Origin: Klebsiella pneumoniae | GTDB lineage: Bacteria; Myxococcota_A; UBA796; SXON01 | Assembly (NCBI GenBank): GCA_945861635.1 | Contig: CAMAWH010000005.1 | Span: 100,342 to 164,341 of the forward strand | Direction: 5' to 3' | DNA length: 64,000 nucleotides | Shown: positions 45,434 through 53,883 of the stretch, piece by piece | Layout of the letters: every line of letters starts with the position of its first letter | Position numbering within the stretch: the stretch's first letter is position 1 | Notes under the pieces: generated by a model | The model's input: only the letters and a program-made list of their open reading frames with translations | Database searches by the model: none | Told to the model about the DNA's origin: nothing | Translations under genes and position numbers: made by a program

Positions 45434-45925
45434 GTGACCAACGGCTCCCCCTCCCCTGTCGTTCAGCACGTGCCGTCCGCGCGCGATCACCTGCCGGGAT
45501 GCGGCCTCGGCGTCTACTTCGCGCTGCTCGTCGGGATCGGCCTTTCCGGCGTGATGGGGGTATTCTTCTCGCTGTTCATGATGCACGGCGGTGGCGGCAC
45601 CACATCGCCGCTGTCGGTCACGTATGGAGGGGCGGTGGACCCCTCGCAACTGGCGCCACTGCGGGAGGCGGGATTGCTTGGCCCCAAGGAAATTCCCGAC
45701 GTATTTCACCCGGAAACCTACGACGGTTCACACGCGTGTGCGATCGTCGGGGGCGCCCTCCTCCGCCTCGGGGAGAAGGGGGGAGAGCGTCTCTCCCTCG
45801 CGACGGTAACTTCGGTCGTGGAGACCCCGGAAGGCGTTCGCGTCGTCGGCGAGGGAGAGATCCACTGCCTTTTCGGGCCGAAGGAAGGCGCATCGCGCTT
45901 CGCCGCCATGTTGCGGGCGCGGTAG
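45434..45925 (+). CDS. Single-span membrane protein, hypothetical
   Basis: A 163-residue protein with a soluble N-terminal stretch of about 22 residues and one membrane helix at about residues 23-47 (LGVYFALLVGIGLSGVMGVFFSL). A Gly-rich linker (MMHGGGG) leads to a C-terminal domain of about 110 residues, probably periplasmic (SHACAIVGGALLRLGEKGGE, VVETPEGVRVVGEGEIHC), with two Cys that could pair. No family is recognised. It starts with GTG, diverging from thiD with only 22 bases between the starts. Confidence 0.55.
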   Translation: MTNGSPSPVVQHVPSARDHLPGCGLGVYFALLVGIGLSGVMGVFFSLFMMHGGGGTTSPLSVTYGGAVDPSQLAPLREAGLLGPKEIPDVFHPETYDGSHACAIVGGALLRLGEKGGERLSLATVTSVVETPEGVRVVGEGEIHCLFGPKEGASRFAAMLRAR

Positions 45926-45952
45926 GTTCGGCCCCGCAGCGCACGCGAGTGC

Positions 45953-46819
45953 CTACGCCGGCACGCCTCGCGGACAGAGTTGGGTAACGACATCCGCAAC
46001 GGAGAGTCCGTCGGTATCCACCTCTGCGCTTGCCTCCGCGTACAGGGGTTCACGACCGGTCAGGATCGCAACCAGTTCCGCGAGCGCATTTTCTCGCCCG
46101 TGCATCGGACGGAAATCGCCCTGCGCCTCCACACGAGCCAGGTGGGTCGCCGGTGAGGCGCGCAGCCAAACCGTCCGTGTGTCACGACGCAGCATCGCCC
46201 AGGAATCCGGCGCGGTCACGACGGACCCCCCGGTAGCGAGGACCATGGGCCCCGATTGCGAGAGCAGGGCGGCCAGCGCCTCCCGTTCCAACTCGCGGTA
46301 CTTAACGGCGCCGTGAAACTCGAAAATCTGCCCGAGTCGCATGCCCGCGCGTTCCTCAATCGTCGCGTCCACCTCGATGAACGGCACGTTCAATACGGCC
46401 GCCAACGCCGCGCCTACCGCCGACTTGCCCGCGCCGCGCAGTCCGACCAGCGCTATTTTTCCGGGTGCGCGAACCTGGCGAATCAGCGCATCGCGTTCTG
46501 CGGGCTGCAAGGCCGCGAGATCATCCGCCGAGTCCGAGACCGGCCCAGAGCCCGCCACCAACGCCACCAGCGAGACGCCCAACGCCTCTGCAACCTCGCC
46601 CAGGCGAACGATACTCGGATTTGCAACCCCCCGTTCCAACTCCGCCAGGAAGCGCGGGCTCCAGGAGGCGCGAAGCGCGAGTTCCGCAATCGTCCACCCC
46701 CGAATCGTTCGAAGCCCGCGAATTCGCGCGCCGATCAACGACGGAATGTTGATGTGACGGGTGAAGGGCAGGCGGGGAGGATGGTTCGGCATGGGATGCG
46801 ATGGTTGCGACGCAGGCAT
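45953..46819 (-). CDS. boxR: BoxR/BzdR-type benzoyl-CoA-responsive regulator
   Basis: A 288-residue fusion of an XRE-type helix-turn-helix (residues 27-85, with WTIAELALRASWSPRFLAEL and ANPSIVRLGEVAEALGVSL) and a C-terminal shikimate-kinase-like domain. Walker A is GLRGAGKS at 126-133, followed by IEVDATIEERAGM and VLATGGSVV. This architecture is that of BzdR and BoxR, repressors that sense benzoyl-CoA through the kinase-like domain; a standalone AroK lacks the HTH. It is divergent from boxC, as expected for a pathway regulator. The ATG at 46819 has a perfect AGGAGG seven bases upstream; M10 and upstream starts are less likely. Confidence 0.88.
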   Translation of the reverse strand: MPASQPSHPMPNHPPRLPFTRHINIPSLIGARIRGLRTIRGWTIAELALRASWSPRFLAELERGVANPSIVRLGEVAEALGVSLVALVAGSGPVSDSADDLAALQPAERDALIRQVRAPGKIALVGLRGAGKSAVGAALAAVLNVPFIEVDATIEERAGMRLGQIFEFHGAVKYRELEREALAALLSQSGPMVLATGGSVVTAPDSWAMLRRDTRTVWLRASPATHLARVEAQGDFRPMHGRENALAELVAILTGREPLYAEASAEVDTDGLSVADVVTQLCPRGVPA

Positions 46820-46870
46820 TATAACACCTCCTGATGCGGTCGACGCCGGCACAAATCAGAGATATAATGC
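46816..46870. promoter_or_regulatory. Divergent boxR/boxC control region with inverted repeat
   Basis: The inverted repeat GCATTATA (46816-46823) and TATAATGC (46863-46870) brackets the 80-bp region between the boxR and boxC start codons. The right arm contains a perfect -10 TATAAT (46863-46868) for boxC with a -35-like TCGACG (46840-46845) at 17-bp spacing. The left arm overlaps the boxR start codon. It may be the BoxR operator; the TGCA-type repeats described for BzdR were not seen. Confidence 0.55.
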
Positions 46871-46899
46871 TTGCGCCCTTCCCCGCACCCGGACGCCCG

Positions 46900-48531
46900 A
46901 TGGCCGACGCCCCGTTTCCCCCCGTTTCGTTCGACACCCACCCTTCTCGCTACGTGCATTGGCAGCTCGACGTGCAGGGCTCGGTTGCGACGTTGACGAT
47001 GAAGGTGGACGAAGATCGCCCGCTCTGGCCGGGGTACGAATTGAAATTGAACAGCTACGACCTTTCCGTGGACGTCGAGCTTGCGGACGCCATCCAGCGG
47101 CTCCGCTTCGAGCACCCCGCCGTGCGCGCGGTCGTCGTGACGGGTGGGTATGACCGGATCTTCTGCGCGGGTGCGAACATCCGCATGCTCGCATCGGCGA
47201 GTCACCCGTTCAAGGTCAACTTCTGCAAGTTCACCAATGAAACGCGGTGCAGCATCGAGGATGCGTGCACGCTGTCTCACCAGCACTACGTCGCCGCGCT
47301 CAATGGCACGGCGTCGGGAGGCGGGTACGAATTGGCGGAGGCATGTGAAGAAATCTACCTCATCGACGACGGAAACTCCGCCGTTTCACTGCCGGAAGTT
47401 CCGCTGCTTGGCGTTCTTCCCGGCACCGGTGGCCTCACTCGGATCACCGACAAACGGAAGATTCGTCGCGACATCGCCGACGTTTTCTGTACCAAAGCGG
47501 AGGGCTTCAAGGCGCGCGACGCTGTGAAGTACCGGTTCGTGGATGGGTCGTTTCCCCGTTCGAAGTGGGCCGCCGGCATCGCAGCGCGCGCCGACGCCAT
47601 TGTGGCCCGCGGGCCCGCTCCCACGGAAATCGGCATTGCTCTTCCGTGTCTCGAACGCACAGTGACAGCGGACGCCATCACCTATCGCCACGTGACGGTG
47701 ACGCTCGACCTCCCCGCGCGGCTCGCGCACGTCACCATCCGAGGTCCCGACGCCGCCCCCGCTCGCACGGCGGACACCTGGGCCCTCCGCGCCTACCGCG
47801 AGTTGGACGACGCCCTCCTCCGCCTGCGCTTCAACTATCTCGATGTTGGCATGATCGTCTTCCGCTGCGAGGGGGATGCAAAAGCGGTGCTCACACACGA
47901 CGCCGCGCTCGCCGATGCCGCCGCTGCCGGGGACTGGTTCGCACGTGAGGTACGCCTCCACCAAGCGCGTACGCTCCGGCGAATCGACAATATGGCAAAG
48001 TCGATGTTCGCGCTCATCACGCCCGGAAATGCATTCGCGGGCTCGCTTTTCGAAATTACGCTCGCGTGCGATCGTAGCTACATGCTCGCCGATGATGCCG
48101 ATGCAAATGCCGTTACCGTCACGACGGCAAGCGCGGGCGCGTTCCCGATGTCGAGCGGCCAGACGCGCCTGCAAGCACGTTACCCCGGCCAAGCCGCTCT
48201 TCTCGCGGATGTTCTGGCCCACGAAGGCGCGATCGACGCCGGGACGGCCGACGAATTGCAGCTCGTTACCGGCATTCCGGACGAGATCGATTGGGCCGAT
48301 GAGATCCGCATCGCGCTGGAAGAGCGCCGGAGCCTCTCTCCGGACGCGCTCACCGGCATGGAGCAAAATCTCCGCTTCGGTGGTGTGGAAACCTGCGACA
48401 CCAAGATCTACGGCCGGCTGACGGCGTGGCAAAACTGGATCTTCCAGCGCCCGAACGCCGTGGGTGAACGCGGCGCGCTCCCCATGTTCGGCGCCCCCGA
48501 ACGCCCCATCTTCGACTTCCGGAGGACCTGA
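46900..48531 (+). CDS. boxC: BoxC 2,3-epoxybenzoyl-CoA dihydrolase
   Basis: A 543-residue crotonase-superfamily enzyme that opens the epoxide ring of 2,3-epoxybenzoyl-CoA. It is much longer than ordinary enoyl-CoA hydratases and has two crotonase-like halves, as in BoxC. Motifs include VVTGGYDRIFCAGANIRML (oxyanion hole), NGTASGGGYELAEACEEIYL and, in the second half, ALITPGNAFAGSLFEITLAC. The ATG at 46900 is chosen because the ATG at 46867 overlaps the -10 TATAAT. It ends two bases before the boxB start. The product feeds BoxD and beta-oxidation, which are not in the window. Confidence 0.9.
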   Translation: MADAPFPPVSFDTHPSRYVHWQLDVQGSVATLTMKVDEDRPLWPGYELKLNSYDLSVDVELADAIQRLRFEHPAVRAVVVTGGYDRIFCAGANIRMLASASHPFKVNFCKFTNETRCSIEDACTLSHQHYVAALNGTASGGGYELAEACEEIYLIDDGNSAVSLPEVPLLGVLPGTGGLTRITDKRKIRRDIADVFCTKAEGFKARDAVKYRFVDGSFPRSKWAAGIAARADAIVARGPAPTEIGIALPCLERTVTADAITYRHVTVTLDLPARLAHVTIRGPDAAPARTADTWALRAYRELDDALLRLRFNYLDVGMIVFRCEGDAKAVLTHDAALADAAAAGDWFAREVRLHQARTLRRIDNMAKSMFALITPGNAFAGSLFEITLACDRSYMLADDADANAVTVTTASAGAFPMSSGQTRLQARYPGQAALLADVLAHEGAIDAGTADELQLVTGIPDEIDWADEIRIALEERRSLSPDALTGMEQNLRFGGVETCDTKIYGRLTAWQNWIFQRPNAVGERGALPMFGAPERPIFDFRRT

Positions 48532-48532
48532 G

Positions 48533-49948
48533 ATGTCTGCCGTCAACTACGACGAACTGATCCCGAACAACGTCAACCTTTCGTCGGACAAAAAGCTCCA
48601 GCGCGCGTTGGAAAAGTGGCAGCCGGCGTTCATCGACTGGTGGATGGACATGGGCCCGGACGGATGGCAGGCCAAGGATGTGTATCTTCGGACCGCCATT
48701 TCGACGGAGCCGGGCGGCTGGGCTCACTTCGGAATGGTCAAGATGCCCGAGTACCGGTGGGGCATTTTCCTGAACGACGCTGAACCCGACCGGCGAATCC
48801 CGAGTGGCGACCACGCGGGGGAGCCCGTATGGCAGGAAGTTCCCGGGGAGTACCGCAATAACCTCCGCCGAATCATCGTCACGCAGGCTGACACGGAGCC
48901 GGCAAGCGTGGAGCAGCAGCGCCGCCTCGCTCAGACCGCCCCCTCGCTCGTCGACATGCGCAACCTATTTCAGGTAAATGTCGAGGAAGGACGACATCTC
49001 TGGGCGATGGTCTACCTGCTGCACGCCCATTTCGGCAAGGACGGACGCGATGAGGCGGACGACCTGCTCGCGCGCCGCTCTGGCGACGCCGACAAGCCGC
49101 GCATCCTCGACGCCTTCAACCAGCCGTGCCCGGATTGGCTCACGTTCTATTGCTTCACGATGTTCACCGACCGAGATGGCAAGTACCAGCTCGGCGCACT
49201 CGCGGAGAGCGGCTTCGACCCCCTCTCCCGCACCTGCAAATTCATGCTGACGGAGGAGGCCCACCACTTGTCGGTCGGAGAGCTCGGCGTGGAACGCGTA
49301 CTCCGGCGTGCCGCGCAGCTTGCCGCGGCCGACGCCAACGGCGATGCACGGGCGCAAGGCGGCATTCCCATCGCAATGGTGCAGAAGTGGATCAACTACT
49401 GGTACTGCTACTCGCTGGACCTCTTCGGTTCCGAACTCTCCAGTAATGCCGCCGACTTCTTTGGCGCAGGGCTGAAAGGTCGCTGGAACGAAGGCAAGGA
49501 TTACACCGATCACCGCGCGCTCGAGCAGAGCTGGCGCCTGAGCGTCGTAAGGAATGGTGCGCTTGTGGAGGACGACGTGCCGCTTCGAAACGCGATGAAC
49601 GAGGTGCTGCGGCAGTCGTACATCAAGGACTGTGAGCGTGTTTTGAAGCGCTGGAACGCGGCGCTTGAAGACGAGGGTACGCCGACGCGGGTAACGCTCC
49701 CCTCCGCCCGATTCTTTCGTCGTCAGGGCATTTATGCTGGACTCGCCTTCAACCCGCAGGGCGACCTGATCTCCGATGCCGAGTTCACGCGACGGGCCGG
49801 AGACTGGTTGCCCACCGACGCCGACCGGGAGTACGTCGTCTCGCTCATGAAACCCGTCTACGAACCAGGGAAGATGGCGAATTGGGTCGCCGCACCACGC
49901 AAGGGCATCAACGGACAGGCCCTCGAGTACGAGTACGTCCGCCTCTAA
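48533..49948 (+). CDS. boxB: BoxB benzoyl-CoA 2,3-epoxidase
   Basis: A 471-residue di-iron oxygenase subunit that epoxidises the benzoyl-CoA ring using oxygen and electrons from BoxA (absent here). The start MSAVNYDELIPNNVNL and length match BoxB. Iron-ligand regions are visible as NVEEGRHLWAMVYLL (Glu and His), FTDRDGKYQLG (Asp) and LTEEAHHLSVGE (Glu and His). A strong ribosome site GGAGG precedes the ATG. The TAA stop overlaps the ATG of a small gene as TAATG. BoxB requires aerobic conditions. Confidence 0.93.
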   Translation: MSAVNYDELIPNNVNLSSDKKLQRALEKWQPAFIDWWMDMGPDGWQAKDVYLRTAISTEPGGWAHFGMVKMPEYRWGIFLNDAEPDRRIPSGDHAGEPVWQEVPGEYRNNLRRIIVTQADTEPASVEQQRRLAQTAPSLVDMRNLFQVNVEEGRHLWAMVYLLHAHFGKDGRDEADDLLARRSGDADKPRILDAFNQPCPDWLTFYCFTMFTDRDGKYQLGALAESGFDPLSRTCKFMLTEEAHHLSVGELGVERVLRRAAQLAAADANGDARAQGGIPIAMVQKWINYWYCYSLDLFGSELSSNAADFFGAGLKGRWNEGKDYTDHRALEQSWRLSVVRNGALVEDDVPLRNAMNEVLRQSYIKDCERVLKRWNAALEDEGTPTRVTLPSARFFRRQGIYAGLAFNPQGDLISDAEFTRRAGDWLPTDADREYVVSLMKPVYEPGKMANWVAAPRKGINGQALEYEYVRL

Positions 49949-50196
49949 TGCCGCGGTGGCTCGATCGCCTTCTTGACCTGGGCCCGGCGGACGAACCCCG
50001 GGCCGTGTCGGTTGCCAGCTCCACGCGCCGCGTGATGCACGACCTGCGCGCAACGCCTGGCGCGAGGATGCGGATCGGGAACACCGGCTCCGCAGCCGAG
50101 CAACGCGCACTCTTGTGGTGCGTTCGGAATGGGACGCCTTTTGAGCGAGCGGGCGAGGGGGTGTGGCTGGACGGAAGGGCGTGGATGCGGCCGTGA
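49948..50196 (+). CDS. Small hypothetical protein between boxB and hcrC
   Basis: An 82-residue frame starting at the ATG that overlaps the boxB stop (TAATG) and ending in a GTGA overlap with hcrC. It is Arg-rich (MPRWLDRLLDLGPADEPRAV, then TPFERAGEGVWLDGRAWMRP) with no membrane span or known motif. Its exact fit between two coupled genes argues that it is translated. Its job is unknown; it could be an assembly factor or merely a translational bridge. Confidence 0.5.
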   Translation: MPRWLDRLLDLGPADEPRAVSVASSTRRVMHDLRATPGARMRIGNTGSAAEQRALLWCVRNGTPFERAGEGVWLDGRAWMRP

Positions 50197-50699
50197 CGCG
50201 CCGCGCGTTAGACCGCCCCATGCCCCGCGAGCATCTCCTCTCGCTCACCGTCAACGGAGAGCCGGCCCGGCGCCTCGTCCCGGGGGAATGCACGCTGCTC
50301 GATTTGCTGCGTGGAACGCTTGGACTCGTTGGAACGAAGCACGGATGTGAGGTCGGTGACTGCGGCGCCTGCACGGTGCTGGTGGACGGCGCACCGCGCC
50401 TGGCCTGCATCACGCTCGCCGGGGATGTTGCCGGGTGCGAGGTCGAAACCATCGAAGGCGGCGTATCGGGCCCCATCGAGGCGGCGTTCGACCGGCACGT
50501 TGCGTCGCAATGCGGATATTGCACGCCAGGCTTTGTCATGACGCTTCGGGCGCTGTTGCGGGCGGATCCCCATCCCGACGAGTCAGCGATCCGACAAGCG
50601 CTCGGCAGCAACATCTGTCGGTGCACCGGGTATACGAAGATCCTGCTGGCCGCCCGCGAAGCCGCCGCGCGCCCGGTCGTCGTTCCGGGTGCCCGATGA
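50193..50699 (+). CDS. hcrC: 4-hydroxybenzoyl-CoA reductase 2Fe-2S subunit
   Basis: The small iron-sulfur subunit of a xanthine-oxidase family enzyme (168 residues from GTG 50193, 159 from ATG 50220). The plant-type cluster site is KHGCEVGDCGACTVLVDGAPRL plus a nearby Cys; the second cluster site is QCGYCTPGF with NICRCTGYTK. It passes electrons between the FAD and molybdenum subunits. Assignment to 4-hydroxybenzoyl-CoA reductase rests on the HcrB homologue two genes on and the neighbouring box genes. GTG 50193 is chosen because it overlaps the upstream stop as GTGA. Its stop overlaps the hcrA ATG (ATGA). Confidence 0.87.
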   Translation: MTRRALDRPMPREHLLSLTVNGEPARRLVPGECTLLDLLRGTLGLVGTKHGCEVGDCGACTVLVDGAPRLACITLAGDVAGCEVETIEGGVSGPIEAAFDRHVASQCGYCTPGFVMTLRALLRADPHPDESAIRQALGSNICRCTGYTKILLAAREAAARPVVVPGAR

Positions 50700-52966
50700 G
50701 CGGGGCCGTCGGTCGCCACGGACCGAAGGTCGATGGCAAGCTCCGCATCTCGGGCCGGGCCGTCTTCGTGGACGACATGGCGCTGCCGCGGATGCTCCAC
50801 GGCAAGTTTCTCCGCTCGCCGCACCCGCATGCGTGGATTCGAGGCATCGATGTGACGGCCGCGATGGCGATCCCGGGGGTGCTCGCTGTCGTCACTGGCG
50901 CGGACGTGCCCCGGCGGTATGGCGTCATTCCGGTTGCGCAGGACGAGACGGCGCTTGCATTGGGCAAGGTTCGTTATGTTGGGGAGCCGGTTGCGTGCGT
51001 GGCGGCACTCGACGAGGAAACGGCGCGCCGGGCCTGTCGCGCCATCGTTGTCACGTATGAACCTATCGAAGCCGTGCTCGATATCGCTGCGGCGCTTGAT
51101 CCCGCGAAGCCCATCCTCCACGAATGGGCACGCAAGCCATCGAACACGCTGCGTAGAGTGTTTCAGGAATTCGGGGATGCCGACGCGGGGATGGCCGAGG
51201 CGGACATCGTGGTCGAGGGAGAGTATTTCTATCCAGGTTCGACGCACGTTGCACTGGAGACGCACGCCGCGCTCGCCGATGTGGAGCCAAATGGAAAGGT
51301 AACGCTGTGGTCATCCACACAGAATCCCCACTACGTGCATCGTGACGTCGCGCGCGTGCTCGGCATGCGCGTCCAGGATCTGCGCCTGATCAAGCCAGCG
51401 GTTGGCGCCGGATATGGTGGCAAGTGTGACCCCTTCTGCACGGACATCTGCGCTGTGTTTCTCGCCCGCAAACTTGGGCGCCCCGTGAAAATCGTTTTGG
51501 AGCGGGAAGAAGTGTTTTACGCTCACCGCGGCCGTCATCCGACAAAAATGTGGCTGAAAATGGGGTTTACACGTCAAGGCACGATAACCGCGATCGATTT
51601 CAAGGCATGGGCCGACGGCGGCGCCTACGCAAGCTACGGCGTTGTGACCTCGTACTACCTCGGTGTCTTCATGACACTGCCGTACACCCTCACGAACTAT
51701 CGCTTCGAATCCCATCGCCTCTACACGAACAAGCCGCCGTGCGGACCCAAGCGGGGGCACGGTGCCATCCAGCCGCGTTTCGCGTTGGAGCAGCACATGG
51801 ACAAGGCGGCTGGTGAACTTGGGCTGGATCCGGCAGCGCTGCGCCGTCAGAACTGCATCGAAGCCGACACCGAAACGTGTAACGGACTCAAGGTCACCAG
51901 CGTTGGCATGCGCGAGTGTATCGATGCCGTCGTCACGGCAAGTGGCTACCGTGAGAAGCGAGGCCACATGCCGCCCGGACGCGGCATCGGCCTCGCCGCG
52001 AGCGCGTATATGTGCGGCGCGCTGCACCCGGTCTACCCGAACGAAATGCCGCACTCTGGCGTCGTGATCAAGCTCGACCGGAGCGGAGAGGTGACGATTT
52101 TTTCCGGCACGGCCGACATCGGCCAGGGTTCAAACCACATGCTCGCGGTACTCGCGGCCGAACGACTTGGGATCAATCCGCTGGATGTGCGTGTCGTCGA
52201 AGGCGATTCCTCCCTCACCCCCGTCGACTTGGGTTCGTACTCGTCTCGCGTGACGTTCTTTGCCGGAAACGCCTGCCTGATGGCTGCGGACCAACTCCGA
52301 GAAAAACTGCTGTCCGCGGTGGCCGCGCACTGGACCTGTTCGGCGGACTCCCTGCGCGTCCACGAAGGCCGGATTTCGGACGAATCGCGTTCCCTCTCCA
52401 CGGTCGAGGCCATCTGGCTTGCAGAGGAAAAGTACGGAACACTCACCGGAACCGGCCACTATACGCCCCCAAAGATTGGCTCGCGCTTCCGACGCCAATC
52501 CGTGGGTCCGTCGCCGGCCTATTCCTTCACTGCTCAGGTGGCGGAAATATCGATGGACGCGGAAACGGGCGTGGTGACGGTCGATCGCATCTGGTGCGCC
52601 CATGACTGTGGGTTTGCACTGAACCGCACGATCGTCGAGGGGCAGATCGAGGGCTGCGTCTACATGGGGGTGGGCGAGGCGCTCTACGAGGAGCAAACCT
52701 ATCGAAACGGGCTGATGCGGGCGCCGTCAATTCTGGAGTACAAGATCCCGACCGTCCATGAAACGCCAGAGATCACGGCGATCCTTATCGAGTCCCTGGA
52801 CCCCGGCGGCCCGCTCGGCGCCAAGGAAGCCGGTGAAGGTCCGCAGCTCGCCACCGTCCCGGCCATCGCCAATGCCCTGCACGACGCGACCGGTATCTGG
52901 TTCGACACCGCCCCGTTTACGCCCGAGCGCGTCCTTCGGGCCCTTGACCGGCAAGGCACTCTCTGA
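50696..52966 (+). CDS. hcrA: 4-hydroxybenzoyl-CoA reductase molybdenum subunit
   Basis: The 756-residue molybdopterin-binding subunit of the xanthine oxidase family. Motifs are the N-terminal hammerhead start KVDGKLRISGRAVFVDDMALP, VGAGYGGKCDPFCTDICAVF, KRGHGAIQPRFALEQHMD around the active site, GTADIGQGSNHMLAVLAAE and GAKEAGEGPQLATVPAIANA with the catalytic Glu. In 4-hydroxybenzoyl-CoA reductase it removes the para-hydroxyl reductively to give benzoyl-CoA. Homologous xanthine or aldehyde dehydrogenases are alternatives, but the subunit set favours Hcr. The ATG overlaps hcrC (ATGA), and the stop overlaps hcrB (TGATG). Confidence 0.88.
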   Translation: MSGAVGRHGPKVDGKLRISGRAVFVDDMALPRMLHGKFLRSPHPHAWIRGIDVTAAMAIPGVLAVVTGADVPRRYGVIPVAQDETALALGKVRYVGEPVACVAALDEETARRACRAIVVTYEPIEAVLDIAAALDPAKPILHEWARKPSNTLRRVFQEFGDADAGMAEADIVVEGEYFYPGSTHVALETHAALADVEPNGKVTLWSSTQNPHYVHRDVARVLGMRVQDLRLIKPAVGAGYGGKCDPFCTDICAVFLARKLGRPVKIVLEREEVFYAHRGRHPTKMWLKMGFTRQGTITAIDFKAWADGGAYASYGVVTSYYLGVFMTLPYTLTNYRFESHRLYTNKPPCGPKRGHGAIQPRFALEQHMDKAAGELGLDPAALRRQNCIEADTETCNGLKVTSVGMRECIDAVVTASGYREKRGHMPPGRGIGLAASAYMCGALHPVYPNEMPHSGVVIKLDRSGEVTIFSGTADIGQGSNHMLAVLAAERLGINPLDVRVVEGDSSLTPVDLGSYSSRVTFFAGNACLMAADQLREKLLSAVAAHWTCSADSLRVHEGRISDESRSLSTVEAIWLAEEKYGTLTGTGHYTPPKIGSRFRRQSVGPSPAYSFTAQVAEISMDAETGVVTVDRIWCAHDCGFALNRTIVEGQIEGCVYMGVGEALYEEQTYRNGLMRAPSILEYKIPTVHETPEITAILIESLDPGGPLGAKEAGEGPQLATVPAIANALHDATGIWFDTAPFTPERVLRALDRQGTL

Positions 52967-53883
52967 TGTTGGGCCTGCCACCCTTCCGTTATGAGGCGCC
53001 GGAGCGGTTGGCGGACGCCGTTGCCCTGTGCGCCGAGCCCGGCGCGATGCCGATCGCCGGAGGGACGGACGCGGTACCGTCCATGAAACACCGTCTGTTT
53101 TCTCCGACGTTGGTCGTCTCCCTTGGGCGCGTTTCGGGAATTCGTGGCATCGCCGAGGACGCCGACGGCGCCTTGTCGATCGGGGCAGGCGCCCGCTTGT
53201 CGGACGTGGCGGCGGACGAGCGCGTTCGCGCCCATTGGCCCGCGCTGGCCGACGCTTGCCGCACCATCGCGACCCCGACCATTCAGCGCATGGGCACCCT
53301 CGGCGGCAACGTCATGCTCGACACGCGGTGCATGTATTACAATCAGCCGGAAGGCTGGCGAACGGCGCTTGGGTACTGCCTGAAACGAGAAGGAACGGTC
53401 TGTCACGTTGCCCCGAAAGGCCCGGGCTGCCTCGCCGCACAGAGCGCGGACACGGTACCGACATTGTGGTTGTACGGTGCCCACGTTGTGCTCGCCTCGG
53501 CGTCCGGAACGCGGCGCGTCGCCCTTTCCGACCTCTATACGGCGGACGGTGCCGACGGGCTGGCCATCCGCCGCGGAGAGCTGCTCACCCACATCGTCGT
53601 CCCACGAGGAGGCGCCGTGATCCACCGAAAGCTCCGCACGCGCGGCGCCATCGACTACGCACTCCTGCTCACGGCCGTCACGATCGGAGACACCGGTGCC
53701 CGGGCGGTCCTTTCGGCCATCGGGCCTCGCCCCATCGAGGTGCGCGCGCCCACGCTGGCAGAGCTGCCCGAGGCCGCGTTCAGCGCCGTCCAACCGCTTG
53801 GAACGCACCTCGTGGCCGCAACGTGGCGCAAGCGCATGGTGCGCGTCGAGGTACGCCGGGCCGTAGACGATCTGCTCCGATGA
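52966..53883 (+). CDS. hcrB: 4-hydroxybenzoyl-CoA reductase FAD/4Fe-4S subunit
   Basis: The 305-residue FAD-binding subunit. FAD motifs are AGGTDAVPSMKH and ATPTIQRMGTLGGNVMLDTR. It then has an insertion holding Cys122, Cys138, Cys146 and Cys155 (RCMYYNQPEG, LGYCLKREGTVCHV, GPGCLAAQSADT). This extra 4Fe-4S cluster is the hallmark of 4-hydroxybenzoyl-CoA reductase, where it lets low-potential ferredoxin drive the reaction backwards relative to xanthine oxidase. Ordinary xanthine or CO dehydrogenases lack it. It starts in a TGATG overlap with hcrA and ends in an overlap with the acyltransferase gene. Confidence 0.9.
   Translation: MLGLPPFRYEAPERLADAVALCAEPGAMPIAGGTDAVPSMKHRLFSPTLVVSLGRVSGIRGIAEDADGALSIGAGARLSDVAADERVRAHWPALADACRTIATPTIQRMGTLGGNVMLDTRCMYYNQPEGWRTALGYCLKREGTVCHVAPKGPGCLAAQSADTVPTLWLYGAHVVLASASGTRRVALSDLYTADGADGLAIRRGELLTHIVVPRGGAVIHRKLRTRGAIDYALLLTAVTIGDTGARAVLSAIGPRPIEVRAPTLAELPEAAFSAVQPLGTHLVAATWRKRMVRVEVRRAVDDLLR

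Noticed and set aside
45953..46819. Shikimate kinase AroK of aromatic amino acid biosynthesis
   Set aside because: The N-terminal helix-turn-helix and divergence from boxC fit the BoxR/BzdR regulator family better than a biosynthetic enzyme.
46867..46899. ATG 46867 as the boxC start
   Set aside because: It overlaps a perfect -10 TATAAT, so it would lie upstream of the likely transcript start; ATG 46900 fits the family length.
48965..51265. A 766-codon minus-strand frame across boxB and the hcr genes
   Set aside because: The sense strand encodes clear BoxB and Hcr motifs; the antisense product is Arg-rich without motifs.
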